A DNA stretch of 64,000 nt from Helianthus annuus (Eukaryota; Streptophyta; Magnoliopsida; Asterales; Asteraceae): positions 84,185,675-84,249,674 of the forward strand of contig NC_035444.2 in assembly GCF_002127325.2 (NCBI RefSeq), in the 5' to 3' direction. The position numbers and the translations under genes were made by a program. Of this stretch, positions 1-11,530 are shown in pieces (positions within the stretch are counted from its first letter, which is position 1; every line of letters begins with the position of its first letter). The notes under the pieces are model-generated. The model was given only the letters and a program-made list of their open reading frames with translations. It searched no databases and was not told the origin of the DNA.

Positions 1-848
1 TCGTTCGACCCACTAACACTTGTATCGTTTTACGCGTCACTTATCGTTACGCTATCGTTCTGATCACGCTAACCCTACTCTCTAGCGCTCCCTTCAATCC
101 ATCAATCGATGTGAGTATACTCGATCCCTTTTTGCTTTATGCACTTTTGGGTGTTACATATGTTACTTATTCTAAATCACATCAATCACACTGCGCAATA
201 CTTTAACGCTAACCATTACCGCATGTTATACGTGACTTAATGAATGCTTGTTTGTTATGTTTACACATGGAATGTTGTCTACTTGCCTTAGCAACGATAG
301 TACTATAGTTTGGACTAGCACCTATTCACTCAGGGGTTGTTAAGGACAATTAGTTACATGGCTCACAGTGGTGAGTGTGTATCGCGAACTGCCTTTGGCA
401 GTCAACCCGCAGTCATTGGTATCGATAGGTTCCTGTCGATAACTAACATGCCTCATTTTACACCGTGTACGTGCTGGTTATGCGTAACAATTTCGAACTC
501 TAGTATATCTATTAAACTTGTATGCTCACCTTTACACTATGTGTATTGAATTTTACTTTAACGTATGTGACAGGTGCTTAGGATGCTTATTTGCTTACTT
601 TGCTGTGAAATCGAGGCTAGGAAAGACCTAGGTCAACAATAAACAATTGTCTGTAATAAAAATCTGAGTTGTCGGAACAGAACAATTTGACTAGATCTTT
701 TCTGTAGTAATTGTATTATCTTTTATGACATGGTATGGGACGTGTTGCTTTAAATAATTGGTAATTATAGTTGTAATGAAAACTTCTGGACAATCTGTTT
801 CCCTCAGTGTCGCGCCCCGATGATTCCGCCATCGGTTGGGGTGTGACG
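1..848 (-). mobile_element. Ty3/gypsy LTR, cut by left window edge
   Basis: Read on the minus strand, this begins near 848 with a (C/T)GTCACACCCC-type end and an inner GC-rich inverted repeat (ATCGGGGCG against ACCGATGGCGG). I recognise this as the start of a common Asteraceae gypsy LTR family. No coding frame of note lies inside it; the short plus-strand frame at 337-549 has no family features. The boundary at 848/849 cuts the Gag frame of copia element X, so the LTR was inserted there. Its far end, primer-binding site and TSD lie outside the window, so I cannot tell a full element from a solo LTR. Strand is inferred from the TGTCACACC end. Confidence 0.6.
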
Positions 849-3192
849 TTAGGAGCTTTGACACCATCTACAGTTGTAAAGTCCATGGGTTTGAAATTTT
901 CAAGGATGTCACGCTCATCAGACCATGTGGGTTTGAATTGGTATTTCTCAATCTCCTCAAAGGTTGAGGAACCCACAGATCTTTCCAGAGTGATTTTGTT
1001 ACCAGGTTTATCAGTTATTTTAACTTCTTGGCCATCCTTGTTGGTGGGTATGATTTCAACAGAACCAGTTTGATTTGCAGTAGTGTTTTCAACTTGGTCA
1101 TTTTTTCTAAACCCTATGCCAAATTTTACATTGCTTTCAAGCTGTTTTTCAAGCATAATCTCATAACCTTTGCAGGATTCCACCCATTTTTCACAAGTGA
1201 TTTGGGTGGTTTCCAACTCCTTTTTGCAGACTTGATATTTTTCTATAATGGTCTGGAGTTGGTCCTTGGTTATGCTATGCTCTTGTTTGTGGCTGCAAAT
1301 CTCATTTTCTTTTTCTAACAATTTGTTTTTCAATTCTTTTAAAGATTTTTCAAATTGTACTTCATCATTTAACACTCTATCCCTAAGGTTTTCATTTACC
1401 TCTTTGATGTTAGCAAATGCTATAATGCATTTGTCTGAACAAAGGTTTTTAAGAACCTGAGGTGATACCTTAGTTGCAGCCATCATGGCACATTCACAGA
1501 CATGTTCTTTTTCATCTGGCACTTTCTCTTCTTTTTCACCTTGTTTCTTCTCTTCTTCTTCAGACCAGGGGTTAGACAGTGGTTCCAACAGGGGTTCTGA
1601 ATTTTCTCCCAACAGTATTTCACCAGTAACAGCAGTAACCATTGCTTTAGCAATTTCATCCACTGTTTCTTCATTTGACTGTCCTTCTTCAGTTTCCAGC
1701 CCTTCTGGTATTGACTCCAATGCTACAAAACAGTAATCATCATTAGAAGCATCATTGGTAGCATAGAGTGCAAAATTTTCATCACCTAGCTCATCAGGTA
1801 AGCTACTCCAGTCAACAAAGCCTTGGGTGAAAAAGCCTTGCTGATCTGGTTGAACCACTGCTGGTGCAGCTTGTTGAGGTGCAACTGGTTGCATTTGAAC
1901 CTGAGGGACAGGGGCTTGGACATACTGAATTTGAGGAACAGTGGCTTGGACATAATGCACAGGAACAGGGGTTGCAGGATGTGCATAATGAGCAGTGTTT
2001 ACATGGGCAGCAGGGGCATATTGTGAATACTGCACAGTGTTTTGGTTATTTTGTGGTCTAGGGCTAGGGTGTGTGATAATTGGTCCACTGTATTGACTCC
2101 TACACTCTCTAGCAAAGTGACCTAACCTGTTGCACTTGTAGCATTTATTTTTGATTTATCCAACCCTACTTTTAGATTCCCATGCAACCTTGGAAATTTT
2201 CTCCCTGTCCTTTTGTAAAACTTGTTGGTTCTAACACTCAGCAGTGCAAGTTGGTGTAATATGTCCATTTCCTCGAAATCAGTTGGATCAAAATGCTGGA
2301 GATCATTGAGTTCAAAGCACAGATTATCAGAATTCTTGTTTTCTCCATTAGTTGTAAAAGCATAATTAGATGAATAAGAATCAGAGTCATTAAAGGCTCC
2401 ACCAGTTGTTATGTCAATGTAATGGTCATAACCCTGATCCTTACTACTACCAGATTCTTCCTGACCCAGTTGTGCTACCAAATGAATAGTCATCTGCAAC
2501 TTTTCCAGACTCATGTAACTTCTTTTTCTGGTTCAACTCCCTTTCATAGGTCAGGAGTCTATCATGAAGCTGGGTTAGGGTCAGATCTTTGAACCCAACT
2601 GAATTCCTGGTTACAAAAGCAATTATGTCCCATTTATCAGGAAGTGACCTAAGAAACCTGCTATTTTGTGTTGCATTTGGAAATTCAACCTTAACAAGTT
2701 TTAGTTCACTTATGAGACAACTAAATCGCTCAAGTTGTTGTGTTAATGATTCGCCCTTAATGTGATAAAAGGTTTCGTACTGTTAGTTTAAAATTTCCCT
2801 GTTATTTTCAATTACTTCTTCAGTCCACCCAAACTGTTCCTTAAGTGCATCCCATAGTTCCTTGGCACTGTTACAATGTAACAGTCCAGCATAGATCTCA
2901 TTTGGTAGTGCAGATGCAACGATGCTAAATGCCTTGGCATCCAGTTCAATTTTCTGAAAATCCTGTTCAGTATAGTTCTCAATTTTCTTAGGAACCATGA
3001 ACTTTAGATCCTCAGCACTCGGCACCATGGAACATGTGGTCCAAAGATAACCGACTTCCAACATCCGGTATTCTGTTGAGCTAGGATGTGACCCATCCTT
3101 CGCTCCCAGATGTTGTATTCAGATCTCTTCAACATAGGTGGTTTGAAGAGTGAACCAATGTTATTATTGACATCCTGTGATTGTGACGTCAT
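849..3192 (-). pseudogene. gag: Broken Gag of copia element X (Sirevirus-like)
   Basis: This is a retrotransposon capsid and nucleocapsid gene that binds and packages element RNA. The ATG at 3190-3192 opens MTSQSQDVNNN, followed by a UBN2-type Gag core (about 2520-3190), one CCHC zinc knuckle at 2102-2143 (CYKCNRLGHFAREC, spacing CX2CX4HX4C) and a Q/P-rich then coiled-coil region (about 1100-2035). It is dead: there is a frame change near 3065, an in-frame TAA near 2783 after which the frame still reads as Gag, and another frame change just before the knuckle. The C-terminus runs into the gypsy LTR at 848, so the last roughly 44 codons of the open frame are LTR sequence. No pol of X is present in the window. 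Confidence 0.8.
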
Positions 3193-3339
3193 TCTGATTG
3201 TTTTTCAGGTACTGAATAATCAAATTTGTACGTGATTATACCTTACTCTGTTTTACAACAAAACGAACAATTAAAAGTATCAACGATTTTGAGCTAAACT
3301 TTTACGTCAAAATGATTGTTAGATCAAGTTTGACTGTCC

Positions 3340-3353
3340 AAGCTCTGATACCA
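3340..3353 (-). other. Primer-binding site of element X
   Basis: The minus strand reads TGGTATCAGAGCTT two bases inside the LTR end. This matches the 3' end complement of initiator Met-tRNA used by most plant LTR elements and fixes both the strand of X and the inner edge of its 5' LTR. Confidence 0.9.
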
Positions 3354-3355
3354 AT

Positions 3356-3998
3356 TGTTAGGATCTGAGTTTAATAAGATTGTGTTTGTTTAACTAAAAC
3401 GAAGATGAATTAGAAATAATTGCAGCGGAAATAGATGAATAAACTTTCAACACAATCAAAGAGAGAATTGTTTTAAGCAAAACATGTTTAACATGAAATC
3501 GAATGATTATATTTATTACAATCTTCAATTACAATGCATGCATGCATACAATCTCCCCCTTAGCCTGAGCTCACAGTGAATGTTCGTACAGAATGACTTT
3601 GTGATGAAGAGAGCTAATAGAACAGTACAGGGTACTCTTCTATTTATAGTACAGAACAAACCACGGTGGCATCTTTGCTGACGTCACCATGAAAGTGACA
3701 TCTAACCTCCTAACAACCTCTAATAACTGATTTATTACAAACACTGCTTACTAAACTACTGATTACGAATAATACAAATAAAGAAGGTAAACTACTGCTT
3801 ATTCATTCCACTACTTTAGCCCCAGCAGTGCTTTGTGTCTTCAGCAGTACTTGAACCATAACAGCAGATTAAGCAACAGTCCTTTGTCTTCAACAGTCTT
3901 TAGTGTTTATCAGTTGTTGTAGATCAGCAGTTGTTGTAGAAGGGTAGTACTTAGAGATCATCAGATGCTAGGCCACATTCAAGGGGAAAGACTGATGT
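3356..3998 (-). repeat. 5' LTR of element X (right boundary uncertain)
   Basis: On the minus strand the LTR ends CCTAACA next to the primer-binding site. A TATA box (TATAAATAG) lies at about 3643-3651, with a polypurine-like AAGGGGGAG near 3551-3561. It resembles the LTR fragment of element D (13204-13700) in order and motifs: GTTAGATGTCACT, then a GTCAGC stretch, a TATA box and an AGGGGGAG run. The 5' limit near 3998 is a guess, because no second X LTR is available for comparison. Confidence 0.65.
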
Positions 3999-4038
3999 AA
4001 ACAACTGCTTATTGTGAATCCACTTATCTGATCTAGTT

Positions 4039-4652
4039 TTGGCTTTAATCAATTGTTCCTTTGTAGGGTTCAATCCCAACATCAAAGATAGCTACAAAAA
4101 GCTTGAAGCCTTAAGAGCTATAGATCCCTCAGTCCCAAAAATGCCTAACTATGAATTATCTGTTCTCAGGCTACTACATCTGAACTTCCATCTGCTAAAC
4201 ATGTGTTTTCAATGGTTATAAGCCATCTTAAAAGACAAAAGGATATGAGAGTAGAAGAGATAAAAAGATATGAAGATGATTTTTGAAAGGAAGGGATCAG
4301 AAATGTGATTATGTATGGGCATCATGATGCCCATCCAACAGAACTGTTAGGGCAAGTCTTGGGAAAGAATATTCCCTCACCTCCTCCAATAACATCGCTC
4401 CCAGTAACTCTATCTGCCTCTAAAGTTCAAAAATGGTCCTCAGACAAAGCCAGTCATGAATTGACAATAGTTAAGGCGAATGGAGAAGTGAAAAAGACTT
4501 CAATGAATAGTGTGATAAGCCTGAAAATTGAAGATCTACAAGATCTACTAGGTCTTCCACTTGAAAGGGACGCCGATGACTTACTTTCAAAAAGATTTAA
4601 AAAACAATTTAAAGCAAAAATTGGAAGTAATTTGAAAAGGAATAAAGATTAA
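4039..4652 (+). pseudogene. Coding relic upstream of the LTR of element D
   Basis: Two frames read as degraded protein. The first (about 4050-4221) includes FNPNIKDSYKKLEALRAID; the second (4305-4652) includes ANGEVKKTSMNSV and IEDLQDLLGLPLE and ends with TAA at 4650-4652. Between them an in-frame TGA follows DDF near 4283. The relic lies just upstream of D's 3' LTR, where Sireviruses may carry an extra env-like or other ORF. I do not recognise the family; no signal peptide or membrane segment is evident. Its place in D is inferred from strand and order. Confidence 0.45.
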
Positions 4653-4709
4653 TCCAAAATCCAAAGTATGATAGTCTGATCAAGAAATAAACAAGAGTTT
4701 GGACAAGAT
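4653..4709 (+). other. Non-coding 3' end of D, left of the A insertion
   Basis: This short stretch continues without a gap at 13209 once element A and one copy of the AAGAT duplication are set aside. It holds no gene. Confidence 0.7.
4705..4709. repeat. Left target-site duplication of element A (AAGAT)
   Basis: AAGAT directly precedes the LTR start TGTTAG and recurs at 13204-13208 directly after the 3' LTR end. Five bases is the usual copia duplication. Confidence 0.93.
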
Positions 4710-5146
4710 TGTTAGTGCATACATCTGTCGACTTCGTCTTGTATCGAGTCTTAGTCTTAGAATGTTAGATTAGGGCTCATTGTACGAGATTTCCCGACAT
4801 GTCCGTATATGGGAAACTAATAGTTCCGCTTATTCGTACATGTCCGTATATGGGAAACTAATAGTTCCGCTTATTCGTACATGTCCGTATATGGGAAACC
4901 TTTTGAATAGTTTCGCTTATACATACAACACTATATATACCACATGAGCAAACTCATTTGTAACGTTCTTGTTTTCCATACCGAGGTGCTGCCGGTGTGA
5001 GAATTGGTTGTAAATGTTGTTATATCAATCAACAAAGTGATTTAAGTGAAGATCTAGCTATTTCTACGTCAGGTACTTGTTTTACGCACCTGTATCTGAT
5101 CAAAACTCCTCTGATAGACTCGTTCGGGTCAGAATTCGATCCTACA
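4710..5146 (+). repeat. 5' LTR of element A
   Basis: 437 bp from TGTTAGTGCA to GATCCTACA. It holds three copies of a 41-bp tandem unit, then a TATA box (TATATATA, about 4931-4938). The pair partner is at 12685-13203. Confidence 0.93.
4797..4899 (+). repeat. 41-bp tandem array in 5' LTR of A (three copies)
   Basis: Units start at 4797, 4838 and 4879 with ACATGTCCGTATATGGGAAAC; the last is partial. Each full unit carries AGTTCCGCTTATTCG, a variant of the GTTTCGCT word repeated in the leader. The array lies in U3 upstream of the TATA box. The 3' LTR has five units. Confidence 0.93.
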
Positions 5147-5148
5147 AG

Positions 5149-5162
5149 TGGTATCAGAGCTT
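5149..5162 (+). other. Primer-binding site of element A
   Basis: TGGTATCAGAGCTT begins two bases after the LTR end CCTACA and is complementary to the 3' end of initiator Met-tRNA. Confidence 0.92.
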
Positions 5163-6912
5163 CAGGAGGAGGAGTTCTACAAAGATTTGCTGGATTTCAT
5201 CACAAATTCTTACTTCTACACCTTCTTTCTTCATCAGAACGAGATTTTACGGTCGGAATCCGCTCAAAATTTCACAGATTGTGTGTTGTTGATCATAGTC
5301 AAATCCCTGAAAGTTTGAGCTTAAAATTCACACTAAAAATGGATCAAATGGACCTCCGATTAGGTTCCGCTTTTTCGAACATCTGATAGTTTCGCTTATT
5401 GGAACCATTAGTTTCGCTTTTGTGACACATTACACATAAGGTTTCGCTCCAAATTACTTAACAGTTCCGCTTTTGTGTCACTGATTGAGAGGTTTCGCTT
5501 GAAGTACATCAAGGTTTCGCTCATTTGACAAGAAGTTTCGCTTATCTGGACATCTCATGTGACACCTTTATCTCATAGGACCTTCAATTCATATAGTTTC
5601 ACTTATATTTGACAAGAAGTTTCGCTTATCTGGACATCTCATGTGACACCTTTCGCTCATAGGACCTTTCGCTCATATAGTTTCACTTATATGACACCTC
5701 TATAATCTTGGTTTCGCTTTTAAGGTCCAATCATTAATTGAACTAACATCAAACATTGTCGCCTCAATCAGAATACATTTAATACTTTCAAATGTCAGAC
5801 TAATTAGAATTTGCATGTGAAGATTTTCGGCCCAAGAATCAAAGTATATGCCGTCCACTTTTAATTGAAAGGTCCAATGACAAAGAAATGAACATGTAAT
5901 GATGTCGGCTCCTTAATTGATATTGTGTGATTGTTTAACTGTGAATATTAAGTGTTAGCAGCCCACTATAAAGTCATCGGCCCAATCACAATATTGATTC
6001 AGACTTAAAAGGTAGACCTGTTAGATTGTGTCATAAGTTGAATTGATTATTTCATATAAAGTCGGCCCAATCGGAATTAAGAAACAACTTTGGTAGTCGC
6101 CCAAGATTTGTTTTTGTGTGATTGTGTTGCATGTGATCAGTAGGTTGAGGTCCAATAAGTTTGTGTTGAACAATTAAAAAGGTGTCGGATAATTAGACTT
6201 TGCACTTGAATTGTTTGGTCCCATCATTTAAGTTAAAGTGTACTGATAAAAGATAAAATACATGTGTGTTTACTGAAAAGTGTTACAAACGGTCCAATCA
6301 TATTTCAGTTTAGTTGTTTTTAGAGGCCCATTTTTCAACATAAAGTAATCGGTCCAATCTTGTTAGTTTGACCATATCATTTGCGGCCCAATCATTTTTG
6401 TTTACCTATTGATTGTTTGTCAGTCACTTTGTCAAAAATATTCTAATTGTCAAAGATCATTTAACAAGTGGCAGCTCATATGTTGATAAGGTAAACGGCC
6501 CAATAGATTCAAACATACAATTAAAGTTGTCGGACACGTGAATTGTTTGATTGTTGTTTGTCGATATAGTGGTTTTATTAGATCAAATCCATTAAATATA
6601 GAAGCCTAATCACAGTTTGAATTAGATTACTAGTTCACAAGTGGTGTTTCAGTTTGTTTTGAATTCAAACTCGTTCAAGGTCTTGTGGTTTAGCCAGGTC
6701 ATTGGAAAAGATTGTTCGATTTTGATCCGGGTCATATCAGTTCGCACAGTGTGTCAACCCTCAGTCTGCATAGAATATTCATCAGTTCGAGTGATTCAGT
6801 TCACACAGAGTATCAGTTTGATTCAATTGTTTTGATAAGCGTTTAAACTGATTGTGTTTTGTTTGTTTGTGTACGTCAGGTATTTCCCGAAGTATCATCT
6901 GAGTTTTGAAAC
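5163..6912 (+). other. Leader of element A with two repeated words
   Basis: A 1.75-kb untranslated leader. From about 5365 to 5725 the word GTTTCGCT or GTTCCGCT recurs more than ten times with changing spacers. From about 5780 to 6520 a second word, CGG(C/T)CCAATC, recurs about eight times. The open frames at 4997-5386 and 6641-6835 have no homology I recognise. The leader ends at the gag ATG (6913). Confidence 0.75.
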
Positions 6913-9900
6913 ATGGCTGAAGAATTTTACAATGCTTTCGCAACACCGGTTGCCCCTGTAACAGCTGCTGAAGCTTTGTATAATGAGAATGAGACGGGAA
7001 CTCATCAGAAACCACCGAAACTCATGTACATTGAAAATTTTCAGGGTTGGAAAAACCGATTCGAGAACTGGGTTCAAGCTTACAGATTCGATGCATGGTG
7101 TTCATTGCTAAAAGATTATGAGAAACCAAAGAATGAACGTGGATTAGAGAAGGGTTTTAATGATTTTACAGAAGCTGACAAGTTGAAATACACAAGTGAA
7201 AAGATGATGATCAGCATTCTTCAGCAAGCTGTTAAAGAAGATATTTTTGTGTTACTTCAACATAACGGAACAGCTAGATCCATCTGGGAGGCTTTGATTC
7301 AGAAATTCAGAGGGAGTGCTGATATGATCAAAAACAAAAAGGCGTTATTGAAAAAATCATTCGATATGTTTACAGCTTTCGACCATGAAACTACAAAACA
7401 GACCATTAATAGGTATTGTCATCTGGTATTGGAAATGGGTAGGTTGGATATCAAGAAAGAGGACGATGAGTGGGTCGACAACCTAGCTGAGGCGTTACCA
7501 CAGCATAAGTGGGGAACATATTTGATGGTTGTGAAACTGATGAGAAAGTCCGAGAGCATGAATTTGGCTCAGTTTATTCAGAAAATCGAAAAGCGGGAGC
7601 TGGATATTCAAAAGACAGCTATCATGACAAATCCAAATGCAAAGCAAGATGTCAGTCTGTACTATCGAGGGAACAAGTTTGAGGCCACTCCCAGTCAAAG
7701 TCCAAAGATTAGATGGTTCGGCAAGTCCAAATGCAAGTACTACAACTCAAAGTGGTGGATCTACTTCATCATTCTCAAGCTTTGATCCAAACAGCAACAT
7801 GCCTAGCCCTCAGAAGCAAAATTCTACAAATCTGCAGTGTAATGTGACCTTGAACATTCAGAATGGTCAACATCTTTCTCCTGAGGTGGCAAAGCAACAC
7901 ATGGCATCTCTTGTCGCCATGTTAGAGTTATATGAAAGTTTGATTGCTGGAAGAATTGGTAATCCGATGCTCACAAAGCAAGATTACGACCAAATCGATG
8001 CAGAAGAGCTTGAGCTGATGGATGTGAAGTGGTGCTTAGCTAGTGCCTGCAGGAGAGCTGAAAAATTTCAACAGATTACTGGCAGAGACGAGTTTCGAGG
8101 AATGGCTACTTCTCCTCTTGGTTTTGATAAGTCAAAGGTTACTTGTTTCCGATGTAAAGGAAAGGGTCACTTTAAACGGGAATGTAAAAATCAAGAATCA
8201 ACTGGAAGTCAAGAAAAGAGCAATTATTATCAGAAATCAATCTTTCATCAAATCGATCAACAACCTAAACAAAAGGAACCGCAAACTGCTCATGGAAAAT
8301 TGATTGAAGAAGCCAATAGGAAAGCTTATTTTGGGATAATAGATCAAAGTGATGAGGTTGTTGCACAGGGGTTTAGCTGGGACAAGTATATACCTAGTGG
8401 AACTAGTCCTGATGTGGCACTTGTTACCAGAATTTTGGACCAAAATGAGGATTGTCAGAAAAGGATTCCGATATTTCCAGATCTTGGAAGTGATGTTGAT
8501 ACGGATGATGAGGAAGAGTATCTTAACAAATGTAGAAAAAGCATTGATCCTGACAGTTTTAATTTTTTCTATGCAGATAAAGTTGAGATGCTGAATCAAA
8601 AGAAGATCGCTTGATTGCAGAGAGAGCTAGAAGCAGCAAAGCTACTCGCTGATGAAAAGGCGAAGACTGAAATTGGAAAAACAAAAGATGAAGCAGCTAC
8701 TGAGAATGCAACAGAAAAGATTGTTGAAGTAGAGAAAGTGGTTGAGAAAATTGTCGAAGTTGAAAAACTTGTAGAAGTTGAGAAGATTGTTGAAATAGAA
8801 AATATTTTGAGGTCGAGAAACTTGTTGAAGTTGAAAAGACTGTCGAAGTCGAAAAGATAGTTGAAAAGGTGGTTGAAGTTATTAAGCCTTGTGAGAAATG
8901 TTCAGAATCTTGCAAAGAGTGTGATGAGAAAGACAAAAAGATTGCTGAGTTAGAGAAAATGAAGGAAGATTTACTGTCTGATGTGAAGTATGTTAAAGAG
9001 TCCTATGATGTTCTAAACAGGACAGCTGATGGTCTGAAAAGGACAAATGCAGAAATCGAAAAAGCAAATGACAAGATGAGTGCAACTTTAATGACAAAGC
9101 AAAGTGTCATCAAATACTATATTGAAGACTGTGCTAACTTGAAGAAGGAGTTGGAACTTGAGAGAATTGAGAGTGAAAGGATTAACCGATTAGTTTTGAG
9201 TTATACTACTTGCGATTATTTGATTGATCGTGTTTATCCTACTGTTGTAGGTCTTGAAGCTTTCAAGAAAAAAGAAAAAGAAGAGGATACTTGTAAGAAA
9301 CCAAGTGTCAAATATAACAGATGTCCGCCTCCTATCTTTGAGAGTTATTCCCCCAGGAAACCAAATGAGGAACAAGTAGACAAGGCTCTAAACATCAAAT
9401 TAAAGGCTGAAATCACTGATGAATTACCAGACAATATTGATGTTACATTCACAGCGTCTGACACTGTTCATGAGTCCGAGTTAGTTAAGAAAGTTGTCGA
9501 TCAGGTGTTGGATATTGAAGAGTCAAAGTCGGAGTCTAAGTCAGATAGTTCGAGTTCGTCTAAGAAAAGTCAGAGTTCGCCAGTTAAGAGGGTTTACAAT
9601 AAAGAATTTCTGTTATCAAAATCTAATTTGAATGACGGATCAGTCAAAGTAGCATATACGTTGAATGATTCAGACAAATTATATTCTGATGAGGAATTCC
9701 CAATAAGAAGTGTTAAAACTGAAATGATCAAAAAGGTTTTCAAATTAACAGAAATTAATATTTCTGAAATAAAAGATTTAAATCTTTCTGCAAAACCTAA
9801 ACCTTACACTTCAAGGATACAACAAAGAGTAAACAAGAAAATGGGTTATGGTTGTGGTTATAGTTTTCAAAAGAAACCAAACCATAATGGTAATCTCAAA

Positions 9901-10683
9901 AAGAAAGGTCTTGGTTTTATTTCACAAGAAAATTATAAAAAATAGAAAACTTATAAATCAAAAACAAAATTTGTTTCAGGTGGGACTTCTGAAGATGAGC
10001 AGAAGAAACCGTTCTGGAAACAGTCAAATCAAGAGTTTCTTGCTGAAGTAAAGAAGAATGTGAGAAAATCTGCTCAAAGAGTTGACAGAAGAACCTGTTT
10101 CAAATGCCAAGAAGTTGGACACATAGCGTGGAATTGCCCCAAAGCCAACTACCAAAAACAGGGGGTTTCTTCTAACTCTGTTTTGAGAGAAGCTTGTGTT
10201 GATAAGAAAGAACAATCTGTAAAAATTGTTAAAAAGTTTGAAAATTCTACTTCTGAGGAAGGATAAAGTTCAAAAAGGTTTTACAAAAGAAGAGGTGATT
10301 TAAGTAAACAAAAATGGGTTGTTAAATCTGAGGGTAATTCTGACAATGAATCTGATTCCATAAAATCAGAGGAGTCATTGGTTGATAAAAAGATTGTGAA
10401 TTCCGTTCCAGTGGTGAACGATGAGAATTTTCCGTCATTGTCAAAGGTAAATTTGATGAAGAAAGTTGGAAAGGTTGAGATCTCAACTCAATTCTTCGCT
10501 GATAAAGGACAATTTGATGTTGAGAAGGCTTTCAACGGGAAAGTCAAACATATTTTTGGGAAGATGGTTGATAAGAAGGTAAAAGGTGCTAAAGAATTTT
10601 ATAAATCAAAATGTTGGTGGGACAGATGTGTTCCAAAGTCACCCAAGACTGGTGAGGCTTGGGTGGACACTATGTTTGAGTAA
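6913..10683 (+). pseudogene. gag: Very long Gag of element A, broken
   Basis: The ATG at 6913 opens MAEEFYNAFATP, as in elements E and C. In order it has a UBN2-type Gag core (to about 7620), a first zinc knuckle at 8144-8185 (CFRCKGKGHFKREC), a VEVEK-repeat stretch (about 8720-8875), a CX2CX3CX2C cysteine cluster (about 8890-8922), a coiled coil, a YNRCPPP motif (about 9310-9335), a basic region, a second knuckle at 10096-10137 (CFKCQEVGHIAWNC) and a conserved C-terminus ending EAWVDTMFE. Lesions are a frame change near 7740, TGA at 8612-8614, a frame change near 8805, TAG at 9943-9945 and TAA at 10264-10266. The last natural stop is TAA at 10681-10683. The role is capsid assembly and RNA binding; this copy cannot make the full protein. 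Confidence 0.88.
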
Positions 10684-10696
10684 AACACCAGACTAT

Positions 10697-10737
10697 GCCG
10701 GAGATCCCAAGTTGGTAATCGTGGATCAGGAATCGGC
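10697..10737 (+). ncRNA. Post-gag stem-loop, copy A1
   Basis: It starts 13 nt after the gag stop. The outer stem is GCCG with CGGC and the inner stem GATCC with GGATC, with GA on the 5' side and a six-base bulge (AGGAAT) on the 3' side. ATCTTT follows. The same plan occurs at 10809, 38795, 38717 and 44269 with different but still paired inner stems. It is a candidate structured element of the transcript. Confidence 0.6.
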
Positions 10738-10808
10738 ATCTTTCATGTTTAAATAGGATGATTTGGAAGTGTTTGAAATCGTTAAAATTTTACAGGTTGA
10801 AGGACTAT

Positions 10809-10849
10809 GCCGGAGCTTCCAGGTTGGTAAGCGAGGAGCAGGTATCGGC
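10809..10849 (+). ncRNA. Post-gag stem-loop, copy A2
   Basis: A second copy 71 nt downstream of A1. The outer stem is GCCG/CGGC and the inner stem GCTTC with GGAGC (one G-U pair); the 3' bulge is AGGTAT and ATCTTT follows. Elements A and E each carry two copies in tandem. Confidence 0.58.
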
Positions 10850-11530
10850 ATCTTTCTTGAGGAATTTACTATGGTAATTTCAATCATGCAAACGGTAAAA
10901 AAGGTTTTTTTTGTGTTTGTTTACAAGTGATTAGAAGATTTGATTGTGAATAACCTGTGCATATGGTAAATCAAGGACATTAATTTGTACTTGCATTTTC
11001 CTACAAGTGATTGAGAGACAAGATGATGAACCACATCCCTGAACTTAGCATTGATATTCCTACAAGTGATAAAATCAATCAAACTTATTTTCCGGAAAAA
11101 TCATTTTGATTAAAACAAACTTAAGTGTTTTGAAATCTAAATGAGAAAATAGTTTGTTGATAGGGGGAGTTTTGATTGTTTATGCCAAGTGAATGGCGAA
11201 TTGAGGCGATTTGATATCGGTTGTCATGTTTTTGTACAGTTTTGTTTTCAATTTTCGTTAATGTGTTTGCATTTTAGGGGGAGTAGAAATTTTCAGAAAA
11301 TCCAAAAACATTAGAAAATTTGAAAAAGCCAAAAACATGATAAAATTCAAAAATGGGTTTCGTTGTAAAAAGAGGAAATGATAGTAAATCAGTGGACTGT
11401 CACAACATGCTAAAGAATTGGAAAGTTAAAATGTGATAAACAATCTCACTGCGGATATGCCAGTAGGTTTTTGCACATTTAGTAGATTGTGACGAGATAT
11501 AAATCGAAAAAACTCAAACTTGCTTATTCT

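Noticed and set aside
337..549. 70-codon frame near the left edge
   Set aside because: Inside a gypsy LTR, no recognisable motif.
716..848. C-terminal 44 codons of the X Gag frame
   Set aside because: This part is gypsy LTR sequence read through by chance after the insertion.
4997..5386. 129-codon frame across the 5' LTR end and leader of A
   Set aside because: It crosses the LTR boundary and primer-binding site, so it cannot be a real gene.
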